A DNA stretch of 64,000 nt from Saccharomycopsis fibuligera x Saccharomycopsis cf. fibuligera. Its lineage: Eukaryota > Ascomycota > Saccharomycetes > Ascoideales > Saccharomycopsidaceae. Where the stretch lies: the NCBI GenBank assembly GCA_001936135.1, contig CP012818.1, positions 1,054,001 through 1,118,000 of the forward strand, read 5' to 3'. The notes beneath the pieces are model-generated. The model made no database searches. It was not told where the DNA came from and saw nothing but the letters and a program-made list of their open reading frames with translations. Below are positions 21,955-32,261 of the stretch, in pieces. Each line of letters begins with the position of its first letter. The first letter of the stretch is position 1. A program made the position numbers and the translations under genes.

Positions 21955-22407
21955 AAAAAAGAAAAAACATTACTAGAGTAGATACGAATCATCGTAATCA
22001 ATATTTTCATTCCTAATATTACACTAATCATATTCTTTTCAGAATTTTCGACAACTAGCAAAATTCAGTATCTACTTCAAAATATGAATTTTCGAAATGA
22101 TTATGATCAGCTCCTCCTGTCAATGGAGGTAGTGGGATTACACAAACTTCATTTTTAGATATATTTTAATTATACCTAAACCTGATAGTTTAGGCGTGTT
22201 CAATATCAAGCATTTCGAGTTAAAACATGAATCTCCTCAATCTTTAAGTAGAACAAACCCAAAATTTGCAGCTTTCTCAGAGCAGATTCTGATCGAATGA
22301 TTTTGTGGTTTACAAGCATCTAATAGTATTATACTCAATAGAGCACAATGTGGTTCTATGTTGACAATTTGAGTAAGCCTATTTTCCAAATGTTCATAGA
22401 TATTTAC

Positions 22408-22740
22408 TTAAATTGTAAGGAGGGTCGGAAATGAGATCAAAACATTTTCATCAATATCAGGTTTTTCCAACATTGTCAAAAATTGCACTAAATTGACTAA
22501 GTTCAAGCCATTCATGCAAAATACATTAATTAAATTCTGTAAGTTTTTGGCACTTTTAGATGTTTTGCCAATATTGAAATTGAAATCCAAACTTTGTGGT
22601 TTTTGTAGACAACTGTTGCTTCCCATTTAAAGTTTTACGAGCATTATGATATTATATAATTGCACAATTTGGGCTTTAATATTTTGTTGCAAAAATGAGT
22701 TGAAACAATCGAGATCCGTTTAAAGAAGTTTTCATTTTAT
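22408..22740 (-). pseudogene. Decayed leucine-rich protein-like frame
   Basis: One minus-strand frame reads protein-like sequence for more than 100 codons with one in-frame stop just before MGSNSC. Segments such as KNLQNLINV and LNLVNLVQFLTMLE have the spacing of leucine-rich repeats. Further possible pieces (LENRLTQIVN, NTPKLSGLG) occur in shifted frames down to about 22150. I read it as the remnant of a leucine-rich host gene. The identification rests on pattern alone. Confidence 0.35.
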
Positions 22741-23305
22741 TGAATAAGAAAGTATTAACTTTGTTTTTTACAGCTTCACATGAACAAGCAGTCATTACTA
22801 TAAATTTAATATTCTCATTAATATAATGCAACATTTTTTGATCTTAAGGATTAGCAAACATTCTGATGTTATTAGTAATTAGGATTACATCCATACATAG
22901 TTGAAAGTTGAAAAGGAATTAGGAAAAATTATTAGATTAACAGAATCTGAATATGCTTTCTATGTCCGAGTAATAGTTGTATCTCAGACACATGATAAAT
23001 ATACATTGTTTTTTCTTTTTTACTCGCATAACGTATATTATCGACGTTGATTTTGAAATCAAGAATTATATAAAGGGTGTTTCAAAAATTATTAACCTGG
23101 AACAAAAATGCTATCACGGTATTAAATAGCCTAGCATATAGTTGTTAAGCAGCTTTTAAATCTGACGTAAGCGCTCTCAAAAGATTAATACTCATGTCAA
23201 AAAAAAATTCTTTTCATCCTGTTTGATAAGTTCGGCATCTGGTGATCTCTCTAAAGCAAATACACTGGTGAATTTCTTCGCTACTAAGATCTTTTTTTTA
23301 ATACC

Positions 23306-23645
23306 ATGATTGCAGTTGTTGTTGCTTTTGTTTTTAGTTTAGCTGCAGGTTTCCTTGATATAGTTAAAGCTGTTATCTTTTTCTTTTTCTTTGGTTTTCG
23401 AACTGGTTGGAAATTGTATACTATTTTACTGTTTAAGTTTGAAGTGGAGTCGGTATATTTTAACATCTTATCCTTACACCTTTGAGTTTGATGAACCAGT
23501 TTTCAGTGGATTTGTTAAAGATAGCCATATGCTGATCAAGGACAAAAAAGAGTCTTCAGCTGAAAATTCTTTTAGAGCTTGGAATCAATTATTTATTAGC
23601 TATGTGCCATTAGAAGATATAAATAGGTGTACTGAGCCGTCTTAG
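23306..23645 (+). pseudogene. Broken frame with hydrophobic N-terminus
   Basis: An ATG at 23306 opens a hydrophobic segment (VVVAFVFSLAAGFLDIVKAV). The frame then ends, and a second frame continues with hydrophilic sequence to a stop at 23643-23645. This looks like a small membrane-protein gene with one frameshift. It lies inside the candidate inverted-repeat interval 23073-23816. Family unknown. Confidence 0.3.
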
Positions 23646-23852
23646 TAAATATTCTAAAAAGAATGTGTCGCCAACACTAGATAGTACCAGCTTTGTAAAC
23701 TATGGTACAAAATCTCTCAAAACAAAAATTAAGCTTCTAACGTGTGTACACACAAACTACTATACCTAAAGAAAACTATTGCATTTTAGTGGATCAATTA
23801 TCTAACAAACACTCTGTATACTATTGAAAAAACGAAAAACTAAAACTTCTCC

Positions 23853-24740
23853 TTAGGCCAAACCCTTGCTGGATAATAAATCCCAAGATTTTTCAATATA
23901 ATTATGTGCGTACTTAGGAGTCAATCCAACAGAAGGCACCAAAGGTCTACCATAGTTATCATAAATAGTACCATTTCTGTCATCTAACTCTTTTGCAAAA
24001 AGCAAAGGCGTAATTCCTTTAGCATACTGTTCTGGGGTACGAGTGAACCATCCAAGAGCGGTCTCAAGAATCTTGGACTTCCATGAGTTTTCTCCAAGAA
24101 AATTATTTCTAATACCGGTTTTTACCAACCCCGGCTTTAGGCCGTAGAAGTTGATACCTTCATATTTTTTGGCAGAATCATATACGAGCGCCTCATTACC
24201 GGCAACGGTGTTCATATGCGCTCTCCACACCCCGTACTGCTTCTCGGTGTTGAGATCTTCTGGGGTCCCCAATTGGTTATCTCCAGGATATGCCAAAACA
24301 AACACCCTAGGAATAATGGTGCTTGTAGCAGTAGTGTTTGAGCTCTGCAACATCGGGGCAAGCTTGTCGAGAAGTACTAGACGGTTGAGGAAACTTACAC
24401 ACATGTCTTTCTCTAAACCTTCATCTGTTTCCTCTCTGTTTGGCGCTGCAAATATTCCCGTTGTGAAGAGAACAACATCGATATTTTCGACGTCAATTTT
24501 GTCAACAACAGCAGCACAACCTTTAATGGAGGTTAAGTCAGCTTCTATGAATGTGATGTTTTCAACATCACTGTCTCTAAACGTACGACCCACTACTGTG
24601 ATAATAGCGCCAGCTTTAGCGAGTTCAGTGGCAATGGCACGGCCAAGGCCGCCAGTTCCACCAAAAATCAAAACTTTACGACCAGATGCTCTAGTCAAGT
24701 CTTTTGGAATGGTCCAGTTGATAGTTTTGTCAATCCCCAT
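23853..24740 (-). CDS. Short-chain dehydrogenase/reductase
   Basis: 295 residues with ATG at 24740. Classical Rossmann fold oxidoreductase: nucleotide-binding GGTGGLG at 27-33, and the active-site YDSAK (Tyr187, Lys191). The third beta-strand region ends VVLFTTG, where the usual NNAG is replaced. No signal peptide, so probably cytosolic. Residues 48-52 read TVVGR, and an Arg just after the second beta strand often goes with NADP(H) preference, but this is weak evidence. The overall layout resembles the uncharacterised fungal SDRs related to S. cerevisiae YKL107W. The substrate is unknown. Confidence 0.85.
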   Translation of the reverse strand: MGIDKTINWTIPKDLTRASGRKVLIFGGTGGLGRAIATELAKAGAIITVVGRTFRDSDVENITFIEADLTSIKGCAAVVDKIDVENIDVVLFTTGIFAAPNREETDEGLEKDMCVSFLNRLVLLDKLAPMLQSSNTTATSTIIPRVFVLAYPGDNQLGTPEDLNTEKQYGVWRAHMNTVAGNEALVYDSAKKYEGINFYGLKPGLVKTGIRNNFLGENSWKSKILETALGWFTRTPEQYAKGITPLLFAKELDDRNGTIYDNYGRPLVPSVGLTPKYAHNYIEKSWDLLSSKGLA

Positions 24741-25683
24741 GATTATTAGATTTTATTTCTAGTGTGCCTGCCTGTGCCTATTTTTTATATAAATATTACT
24801 TTGGTGGTTTTTCCTAGTTGTATAGTCATATAATATCTCCAGTCACTAATGACGAATCACTGCTATTATATGATTAAAAAAGGCGACGCAGTCGATCTCT
24901 GAGAGCAATGTTGCTATATACGTTATGATTTCTTCTACTGAGTTCGAATATTTACTAAGGTAATAGGTTTAGAAGTGAGCTTTAGTTTGTAAAGTAAAAG
25001 ATCAAGGGATACGAATACGATTCTACTCCTGGATTTACAGTTAAGATAGCGAGCATATTTAATTAATCTATAAACTTTAACCTCATACTCTTATTTTTTT
25101 TACCAAGATAGCAATTACCCCTTTCTGGGTCGATCATGTCGTTCTTACATCAAAACCTTAAACATTTAACTAATTTTCATCCGTTTGACCTTTTGTTTGA
25201 GGAAACATTGTTGCATTAATCAATTTTTTTTTTTTTTTTTTTTCAATTGATGTCATATTCAATCACTAAGAGCCGTAATTTCTATTAAGGAACTTTAAAC
25301 AATTCTAAAAAAAGAATTTGTTGCAATTGAGGCAAATATTCAGGTGGCTTTTTCGTTATAGCCGCGGGTCTCTTTATTTCCCTAGCCATATAGAAGATAA
25401 CTTCCGGTAGTAAAAAGCGTGATTGTTACCGGAACTCATCCTCATCACACCAAGGAGCTTAGTCAGCTTCAATTAACGCGTCTTTTCTGTTTATTTTTTT
25501 CTTTTTTTGTTATTTTTGCATTTTTTTGTAGGCGCCCACCGCTTGAAGGCGATTTGCAGGATAAAGAAGATCCTCAGTCAAGGCTTTGTGATTTATCAAA
25601 TACATTCTTCTAAGATATATTTTTGATAATCAGTTGGCTTTTTTTTTTAAGTCCTTTTGCTGGTATCCTTAATCGAGGACACA
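24741..25683. other. Divergent intergenic region, SDR and PIF1 promoters
   Basis: About 0.94 kb separating divergent starts. A 20-base T-run at 25224-25243 and T-rich tracts at 25480-25530 and 25640 are typical nucleosome-depleting promoter elements. The PIF1 frame continues nine codons upstream of its ATG but only to a TTG. Confidence 0.6.
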
Positions 25684-27993
25684 ATGAATAATACTGCTCG
25701 CCCGATAAAGAGATCTGCCGGTCGTGATGGAAAGCGCCAAAGCACTTTATCAGGATTCATTAGTCTTAAGAAACCGAAAATTGGGACGGCTTTCGGAGGT
25801 GGAGTTGGGAGTGGAGCAACAAGTGCTGGCGGTAGCGTTACAAATCGCAGGTCTTATATTTCTTTTAGCAGATCCAATAGTAGCAGCAAAAATAGTATCA
25901 ATAATGGCAATATCAATAACAATAATAATAGAGCGCCGTCTTTGGTAGATGAACTGTTCAAAAGTACTAGCAGTTTCGACAACAATAGCTGTAATGCTAA
26001 TGGGAAAGGAATCAATAATGGGGCTTCTATAGAAACTCTGATCGAAGTAGTGGACTCTCAGGGATCTTCATCTTCTACGGATGTTAGCGATGGTCTAGCT
26101 ATTATTAGTGAGCGAAATGTTGCCCCACTGCTGAAACTGCTGGGCGATGGTAGCCGTTTAATGAGACCTAATCAAAGTCTTTTGGAAACAAAAGCACAAT
26201 CATTTGATGACTCAAGACCTAGTCATAACTATACCAACAATACTACAACCATAAGCAAAACTACCACAGATGAAGTATTTAAAATGCAAACCACTTCAAA
26301 TTCTCTTACTACGGAGAAATCAGTCAAGATGTTTCAAAAATTGGAAAATTTGGCAGGTCAACATCGCCCGCGATTAGCTGCTAGTTCTTCGTTACTGTCA
26401 TCGCAGCAAAGCATGAAATATAAGAACAATTATAGTAGTAACACCACCACTGCTTTTGGCCCTACAGGGGTAGAAGAGATTAGGTTCAGTGAGGAGCAAA
26501 TAAAAGTGTTGGATTTGATCGTCAAGCAAGGGAAAAGCGTTTTTTTCACTGGTAGTGCAGGTACCGGTAAGTCAGTGCTTTTGCGTGAAGTTATCAAGCG
26601 TTTACTTGACAAATATAACAATCGTGAGGATTTGGTGGCAGTGACAGCGTCAACGGGTTTGGCAGCGGTTAATATCGGTGGGCAAACGTTGCATCGGTTT
26701 GCGGGGATTGGGATTGGTAAAGGATCAGCTGAAGAGCTTATGAAGCGAGTGGCTAAAAATGAAAATAATGTTAGACGATGGAGGGTGGCTAAAGTTTTGA
26801 TTATTGATGAAATTTCAATGATTGATGGGGACTTGTTTACCAAGTTGAGCAAAATTGCTCAATTTATTAGAAAAAGCAGTAATCCGTTCGGTGGATTGCA
26901 GGTGGTGTTGACGGGTGATTTCTTTCAACTTCCACCAGTGCCTGATAAGTATCTGAAAAAGCAGCCGTTATACTGCTTTCAAAGCCCCGAGTGGAATAAA
27001 TCCATTGAAAGGACAATATTATTGACCAAAGTTTTCAGACAGAAAGGTGATAATGTCTTAATTAATATGTTGAACACTGTTAGATTGGGTAATTGTACTT
27101 CGGAGGTTACGCAAAAATTTGTGCTGCTTTCTAGAGAAGTGCATTATGCAGATAACATTTTACCGACGGAGTTGTTTCCCACAAGAAACGAAGTACATCA
27201 GTCTAATAGTACTCGCTTGAACAAGCTTCCCGGTAGGTCATGGACATTTAAGGCCAAAGATGTCTTTACGTCTGATTTCCCGAATGTTATAGAGCAAGAA
27301 AAGAAACTTTTAGGAAACGTTTTAGCTTCTGAGAATCTTGTTCTAAAAGAAGATGCACAAGTGCTTATGTTACATAATATGGACGATAAAATCGTCAATG
27401 GGTCTATTGGAATTGTGTTGTTTTTTTTACCAGAGACGATTTTTACCCAAATCATCAACGAATATGGTGAAGACTACTTGGCAGAGCCAGAGGCACTTAG
27501 AGAAATTCGTTTTGTTTCGCAATGCGTTGGACTTGAAAATTTTGAAGAAGGTAATATAAAACAGAAATTCAGCGAGTTTGATCAAGGTAGCAGAAAAAGA
27601 ATGCGCCGTTTCATCATTGAAGCAATGAAATCCTCAATTAGTCTTGCGTTGCCTGTTGTTTCCTTTTCTATTCCTAATGAACCCCAACGCAGAATTCGGT
27701 TAATTCAAAAAGAAGAGTTCAGCGTTGCGTACGCAAAGGGGAAAAAAGTAGTACGGATTCAAGTGCCATTGCTTTTGTCATGGGCATTATCTATCCATAA
27801 ATCTCAAGGTCAGACTTTGGACAGAGTGAAAGTAGACTTGGCCAAAATCTTCGAGAAAGGCCAAGTGTATGTAGCGTTGTCAAGAGCTACTTCTAAAGAC
27901 CGATTGCAGGTATTGAATTTTTCTCCAAGTAAAATCAGAGCATCGCAGCAGGTGATTGAGTTTTATCGCAGTTTGGAGAGGATGGATAAATAA
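25684..27993 (+). CDS. PIF1: Pif1-family 5'-3' DNA helicase
   Basis: 769 residues from ATG at 25684. Superfamily 1B helicase that removes telomerase, unwinds G-quadruplexes and helps replication in nucleus and mitochondria. Walker A GSAGTGKS is at 290-297, motif Ia TASTGLAA, Walker B LIIDEIS with Asp375/Glu376, motif III VVLTGDFFQLPPV, the TKVFRQ motif, and C-terminal WALSIHKSQGQT and YVALSRATS (motifs V and VI). The N-terminal ~260 residues are a Ser/Asn-rich tail. A cluster of four CTG codons at 26137-26154 in this tail reads PLLKLLG under the standard code and PSSKSSG if CUG is Ser, which fits the disordered context better. RRM3 is the alternative paralogue name. Confidence 0.92.
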   Translation: MNNTARPIKRSAGRDGKRQSTLSGFISLKKPKIGTAFGGGVGSGATSAGGSVTNRRSYISFSRSNSSSKNSINNGNINNNNNRAPSLVDELFKSTSSFDNNSCNANGKGINNGASIETLIEVVDSQGSSSSTDVSDGLAIISERNVAPLLKLLGDGSRLMRPNQSLLETKAQSFDDSRPSHNYTNNTTTISKTTTDEVFKMQTTSNSLTTEKSVKMFQKLENLAGQHRPRLAASSSLLSSQQSMKYKNNYSSNTTTAFGPTGVEEIRFSEEQIKVLDLIVKQGKSVFFTGSAGTGKSVLLREVIKRLLDKYNNREDLVAVTASTGLAAVNIGGQTLHRFAGIGIGKGSAEELMKRVAKNENNVRRWRVAKVLIIDEISMIDGDLFTKLSKIAQFIRKSSNPFGGLQVVLTGDFFQLPPVPDKYLKKQPLYCFQSPEWNKSIERTILLTKVFRQKGDNVLINMLNTVRLGNCTSEVTQKFVLLSREVHYADNILPTELFPTRNEVHQSNSTRLNKLPGRSWTFKAKDVFTSDFPNVIEQEKKLLGNVLASENLVLKEDAQVLMLHNMDDKIVNGSIGIVLFFLPETIFTQIINEYGEDYLAEPEALREIRFVSQCVGLENFEEGNIKQKFSEFDQGSRKRMRRFIIEAMKSSISLALPVVSFSIPNEPQRRIRLIQKEEFSVAYAKGKKVVRIQVPLLLSWALSIHKSQGQTLDRVKVDLAKIFEKGQVYVALSRATSKDRLQVLNFSPSKIRASQQVIEFYRSLERMDK

Positions 27994-29088
27994 ATATGCT
28001 TTTTGCTTTTTGCTTTTTGCTTTTTGCTTTTTGATTGTTTATGTTTTGTTATTACCTTTATTAATATTTAGCATCTACGTTTAGTTATATTTTGCATTGA
28101 ATCCATTGCATGTCGATTTGTTTTTGTCCTCCCAGTGTACTTATTTAGCACCGGTACTAATGATTTAAATCATTGCATGCAATCAAAATACAAGACTTGT
28201 TGCCTGTGGCGGGGTTGCCGTTTTGGGAAGGCGAAATTTGCAATCGCACGAGATCTATCCTGAAGCAAAGAGAGCATAATAACACCAAAGAAGCCATAGC
28301 AAAGGCGGTACGACACGACCGACAGTAGCGAAAGCGAGAGCTGTGGTGGACATAAAGTAAAGATTATCTTGTGATCTAATGATTCTAACGATCCAGGGTC
28401 TACTATCCGCTTCTTTTCTTGTCTGTATCTCTTCCTCATTCAGTGCTATCAGCCATGAAGACTCAAGCAGTTGCTTATCGCTAGCCGCTGGGCAGCGATG
28501 GATGCATAGCAGTAGTAATCATGATTATTAATAAACGTCTGCAGCAGCCGTTTTTTTCCCTCGCGGCAAAATTTTCCAATTTTATTTTACGTTTTCTTCA
28601 AACTGAGTGACACATAGACCACTCAAGGGAACCGTCTAGCTAGTTGGCTGATCTGCCTATTTAATCTCTGCTGTTTGTTGTTTTGCATTATTTAAAATTT
28701 GGGCACTCACCTATACTTTTGCTTTGCTCTCCACAGCATTTCTCTTTTCCCTCCGCCTTTCTTTCCCCGGCGGCTCGTTTCACTTTAGAAGCAGCATTGT
28801 ACGAACAAATAGATGAATGAGTGTGACTCCAGATTATATCAGACACATATATGACTTTTTAGTGGTATCCAGAAAGTACAAATCAGCGGTAATTGAGAAA
28901 GCGCTCAAAACAATCAGTTGTAAAACATACACAGTTACTAGGGAGTCTCAGTCGAGCAGTTTAGCCTAATATATCATCCCAACTGATTCAATACAGACAA
29001 GAGAACAAAAAACATACTTATTGTCAGAGAAACTAACATTGATACCAAACACAACAAATCATAGTAACCAATCACTATATATATCAAA
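27994..29088. other. Upstream region of OPT transporter
   Basis: About 1.1 kb with PIF1 3' sequence and a long promoter for the transporter. No other gene is supported. A long 5' region suits a regulated transporter, but no specific sites were recognised. Confidence 0.5.
27998..28032. repeat. Five perfect 7-bp tandem repeats (GCTTTTT)
   Basis: Five exact head-to-tail copies beginning five bases after the PIF1 stop codon, within its presumed 3'UTR. Confidence 0.95.
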
Positions 29089-31455
29089 ATGCCCGAAATA
29101 GTGCCGTGGAAGCAAAAGCCAGAATTACCACAAGTCACCTTCCGGTCCATTGTTGCTGGTCTTGTTATCGGCTCCCTTGTGCTCATCTCTAATTTCCAGT
29201 TCGGTCTTCAAACAGGATGGGTTTCCATGATGTCGCTTCCTTCGGCATTACTTGCTTTTGCCGTTTTCAAATCTTTAGCTAAACATTTAAATTATCCCTT
29301 CACTGACGTGGAAAATGTATTTGTTCAAAGTGTTGCTGTCAGTGTAGGGACCGGGCCTTTAGCTTATGGATTTGTGGGGATTATTCCTGCGATTGAGAAA
29401 TTCTTGACTCCTGAAGAAACAGGACTAGGAAGGGCGGTGGTGTTCAGTACTTGGGATTTGGTGGTATGGTCGGTGGGTCTCGGATTTTTTGGAATTTTTT
29501 TTGCTATACCATTGAGAAGACAAGTAGTAGTTAGAGAAAAATTGCCATTTCCTTCTGGGTCAGCTACCGCCACGTTGATCTCAGTGTTACATCATACTGA
29601 AATTAATGAACAAGATAATGTAAAGCTGGTCAATAATAGCGAGGAAGGTGAAAATACTACTGATAAACAATATTCTATTCAAAAAAATACAATTAGCGAA
29701 GGCAACAATATTGACAATGACACACTCGCTGCCGACAACGAAGCATTAACAGCAGCAGTAGCGGTAGCATCGTCACCATTGCTTAGCCAACCAAACTCAG
29801 CTAGTATCTCATCCAACAACTCAATCAGTAATTCATTCACCACTAACTCACATAATTTACTTGAATCGCAATCATCTATCACTGCTTTAAAACAACTTGA
29901 TGCATACCGGAAAAACCTTAAAACTCTTATATTTACCTTCATAATTTCCGCTACATATACAGTTGTTTCCTATTTTATTCCAATATTAAGAAGCTTGCCC
30001 GTGTTTGGCTGGGAGTTATCAGTCAACCATTTATGGAATTTTCAGCCTAGTCCAGCATACATTGGTCAAGGAATAATTATGGGGCTTCCTTCAGTTTCAT
30101 ATATGCTCTTTGGTGCCATTTTGGGTTGGGGTATTCTTGCGCCATTAGTGCAACATTGGGGATGGACTGAGGGGCCAATTGATGATTGGAAAACGGGAGC
30201 TCAAGGGTGGATATTGTGGATTAGTTTGAGTATTATGGTTAGTGATAGTATTGTTTCGTTTTTAGCAATTGTGGTGAAATCGGGCTACAACTATTACAAA
30301 AATAGCGCAGAAAAGCGTAATAATTTGGCTTACCGAAATTTTAATAATAACAACGGCGACAATAATATTAACAGCATCAATAATATCAACAGTGAAGAAG
30401 ATAGTCATGATAGACAATTCCTTATTGATCCTTCATCAGCGAGTAATGGATCTTCTGACGAAGATGAGCGCAATGCTACATATCATGGCCGCAGACCATC
30501 GATAATTGAACCAATGCAACTTGATGAAATTACAACCACTGTCAAGAACAACAACAATGACGAATCATTCGAAGACGTCGATGAAAAGTTTTTAGTTTCC
30601 AATAAAGTAACCATTCTTGGCATTCTTTTAAGTGCCAGTGCTTGCGTCCTTGCCATGCGTTACTTATTTCATGGTGTTGTTGACGCTCATGCAGTAGCAT
30701 TTGCTGTGACTCTTGCATTTTTCCTTTCTATTCTTGCAGTGCGTGCACTCGGGGAAACTGATTTGAATCCTGTTAGTGGAATTGGCAAACTTTCGCAACT
30801 CATTATTGCCCTTGTTGTGTCACCAACTAACCCTCAAGCTAGCATCTTGCTCAACTTGGTGGCTGGCGGTATTGCTGAAGCAGGCGCTCAGCAAGCTGGC
30901 GATTTGATGCAAGATTTGAAAACTGGTCACTTGTTGGGTGCATCACCAAGATCTCAATTTGTGGCACAAATTATCGGTACGGTATGGTCAGTTGGGCTAA
31001 GTGCGGTGATGTATAAAGTATACAATTTTGTATATGAAATACCTAATCAATTGTTTCGGATTCCTACTGCGATAATTTGGATTGATTGTGCAAGACTAGT
31101 CACTGGAAATGGTTTGCCGGAACACGTTTTTGAATTTGCAGTGGTGTTTGCTATAATCTTTGGCATAATTGCAGTTATCAAAAATACTGTGCCGCCAACT
31201 AGTAAACATTATGGTAAATTGGTATGGTTGCCTAGCGGGGTCCCTGTAGGGGTTGGATTGTATAACATTCCATCGTTTACGCTTGCAAGATTCATGGGTG
31301 GATTGTTAGCTTATCTTTGGATGAAGTATGGGAAAAGCAATGCTCATGATAAAAGTGTGGATATGATTATCTTTAGCAGTGGGTTGGTGTTAGGAGAAGG
31401 ATTGTTTAGTATTGTTAATATGTTTATGGCAAATTTTAACGTGCCGCATTTTTAG
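29089..31455 (+). CDS. Oligopeptide transporter (OPT) family membrane protein
   Basis: 788 residues with ATG at 29089. It begins with a short tail (IVPWKQKPELPQVTFRS) and many hydrophobic segments throughout, of the yellow-stripe-like OPT branch. Family signatures include SNFQFGLQTGWVSMMSLPSALL in the first membrane pair and LNLVAGGIAEAGAQQAGDLMQDLKTGHLLGASP in the later core. Two large hydrophilic loops (about 165-275 and 400-505) are Asn/Ser/Asp-rich. It resembles S. cerevisiae YGL114W. OPT proteins import peptides, modified peptides such as glutathione, or metal chelates by proton symport; the substrate cannot be predicted here. Confidence 0.9.
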   Translation: MPEIVPWKQKPELPQVTFRSIVAGLVIGSLVLISNFQFGLQTGWVSMMSLPSALLAFAVFKSLAKHLNYPFTDVENVFVQSVAVSVGTGPLAYGFVGIIPAIEKFLTPEETGLGRAVVFSTWDLVVWSVGLGFFGIFFAIPLRRQVVVREKLPFPSGSATATLISVLHHTEINEQDNVKLVNNSEEGENTTDKQYSIQKNTISEGNNIDNDTLAADNEALTAAVAVASSPLLSQPNSASISSNNSISNSFTTNSHNLLESQSSITALKQLDAYRKNLKTLIFTFIISATYTVVSYFIPILRSLPVFGWELSVNHLWNFQPSPAYIGQGIIMGLPSVSYMLFGAILGWGILAPLVQHWGWTEGPIDDWKTGAQGWILWISLSIMVSDSIVSFLAIVVKSGYNYYKNSAEKRNNLAYRNFNNNNGDNNINSINNINSEEDSHDRQFLIDPSSASNGSSDEDERNATYHGRRPSIIEPMQLDEITTTVKNNNNDESFEDVDEKFLVSNKVTILGILLSASACVLAMRYLFHGVVDAHAVAFAVTLAFFLSILAVRALGETDLNPVSGIGKLSQLIIALVVSPTNPQASILLNLVAGGIAEAGAQQAGDLMQDLKTGHLLGASPRSQFVAQIIGTVWSVGLSAVMYKVYNFVYEIPNQLFRIPTAIIWIDCARLVTGNGLPEHVFEFAVVFAIIFGIIAVIKNTVPPTSKHYGKLVWLPSGVPVGVGLYNIPSFTLARFMGGLLAYLWMKYGKSNAHDKSVDMIIFSSGLVLGEGLFSIVNMFMANFNVPHF

Positions 31456-31550
31456 TTATTTTAAATGGTATCATCATTTTATTATTGTTATTGTTATTTT
31501 GTTTTTTTGCGTTTTATGATTTTTACGTTTTCGAAAAGATTATTATTTCT

Positions 31551-31551
<1 letters not shown>

Positions 31552-31582
<31 letters not shown>
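31552..31582. repeat. Poly(T) run, 31 bases
   Basis: Uninterrupted T31 about 100 bp after the transporter stop codon. Confidence 0.95.
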
Positions 31583-31583
<1 letters not shown>

Positions 31584-31826
31584 TGCTGATTTGAGTTTAC
31601 ATCCTCTGCTCTTCGCCATTTTTAATTTTTTTTTTTTCTTAATCCCCCAGTTTTCTTATTCATCTATTCATATTCGCATCTTTAATTTACATTTACATTT
31701 ACATTATTAGATTTTATAAATCAACTGCAAACTATGAAATTTTACCGTTTTTATCTAGTTGATAAACTACGTGACAGTCAAGTAGTATTGTTGATTCTTG
31801 GTCTTGATGATCGTTAGGCAATAAAT

Positions 31827-31991
31827 ATGCAATTGAGCGATTTTGAAATATTGATGGCAGATTTGCAATCGACGGAAAAATCATTTGCTAGAACCGATAT
31901 AAGGGCGCTCAACTTGGAGAGTTATTTGTATGCTGTAGTCAAAAACATTATAAATCCATCTTTTACTGTTACAACTTACAACTTCGATTAA
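31827..31991 (+). CDS. Small hypothetical frame, 54 codons
   Basis: ATG at 31827 opens 54 hydrophilic codons (MQLSDFEILMADLQSTEKSF...) ending at TAA. The same frame stays open for a further 28 codons after that stop, which suggests either chance or a gene with one nonsense change. No homology recognised. It lies between two convergent gene ends. Confidence 0.2.
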   Translation: MQLSDFEILMADLQSTEKSFARTDIRALNLESYLYAVVKNIINPSFTVTTYNFD

Positions 31992-32261
31992 GGGATACAA
32001 ATACCGTTACTTGATGAAATAATAGAAAACCTTTATAAAATTAATGAAAAACCAAAAGAAGAAATAAAAACTAGATAAAAACTAAGATGAAACAAAATTA
32101 AAATAAAAATAAAAAATAATCATGAGAGTTTCGAATGATACCCAAGCATAAAAAAATATGAAAATAAAAAAAAAATAAAATTGAAAAAAGATAAGAATAA
32201 TACTGAAGATCGAAAATATACAAAAACCAAAAAAATAAAGGAAAAAGCGAAAAAGAAACAC

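Larger units (their letters stand above)
21720..23852. other. Gene-poor region with decayed frames
   Basis: About 2.1 kb between two gene ends. It holds a 28-base A-run (21926-21953), a decayed minus-strand frame at 22400-22740, a broken plus-strand frame at 23306-23645, and a pair of imperfect inverted 10-mers around the latter. No intact gene is seen. Confidence 0.6.
31456..32261. other. Convergent intergenic region
   Basis: About 0.8 kb between the transporter and SNF4 3' ends. It contains the T31 run, the small frame at 31827, and a strongly A-rich stretch (32030-32260). Confidence 0.6.
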
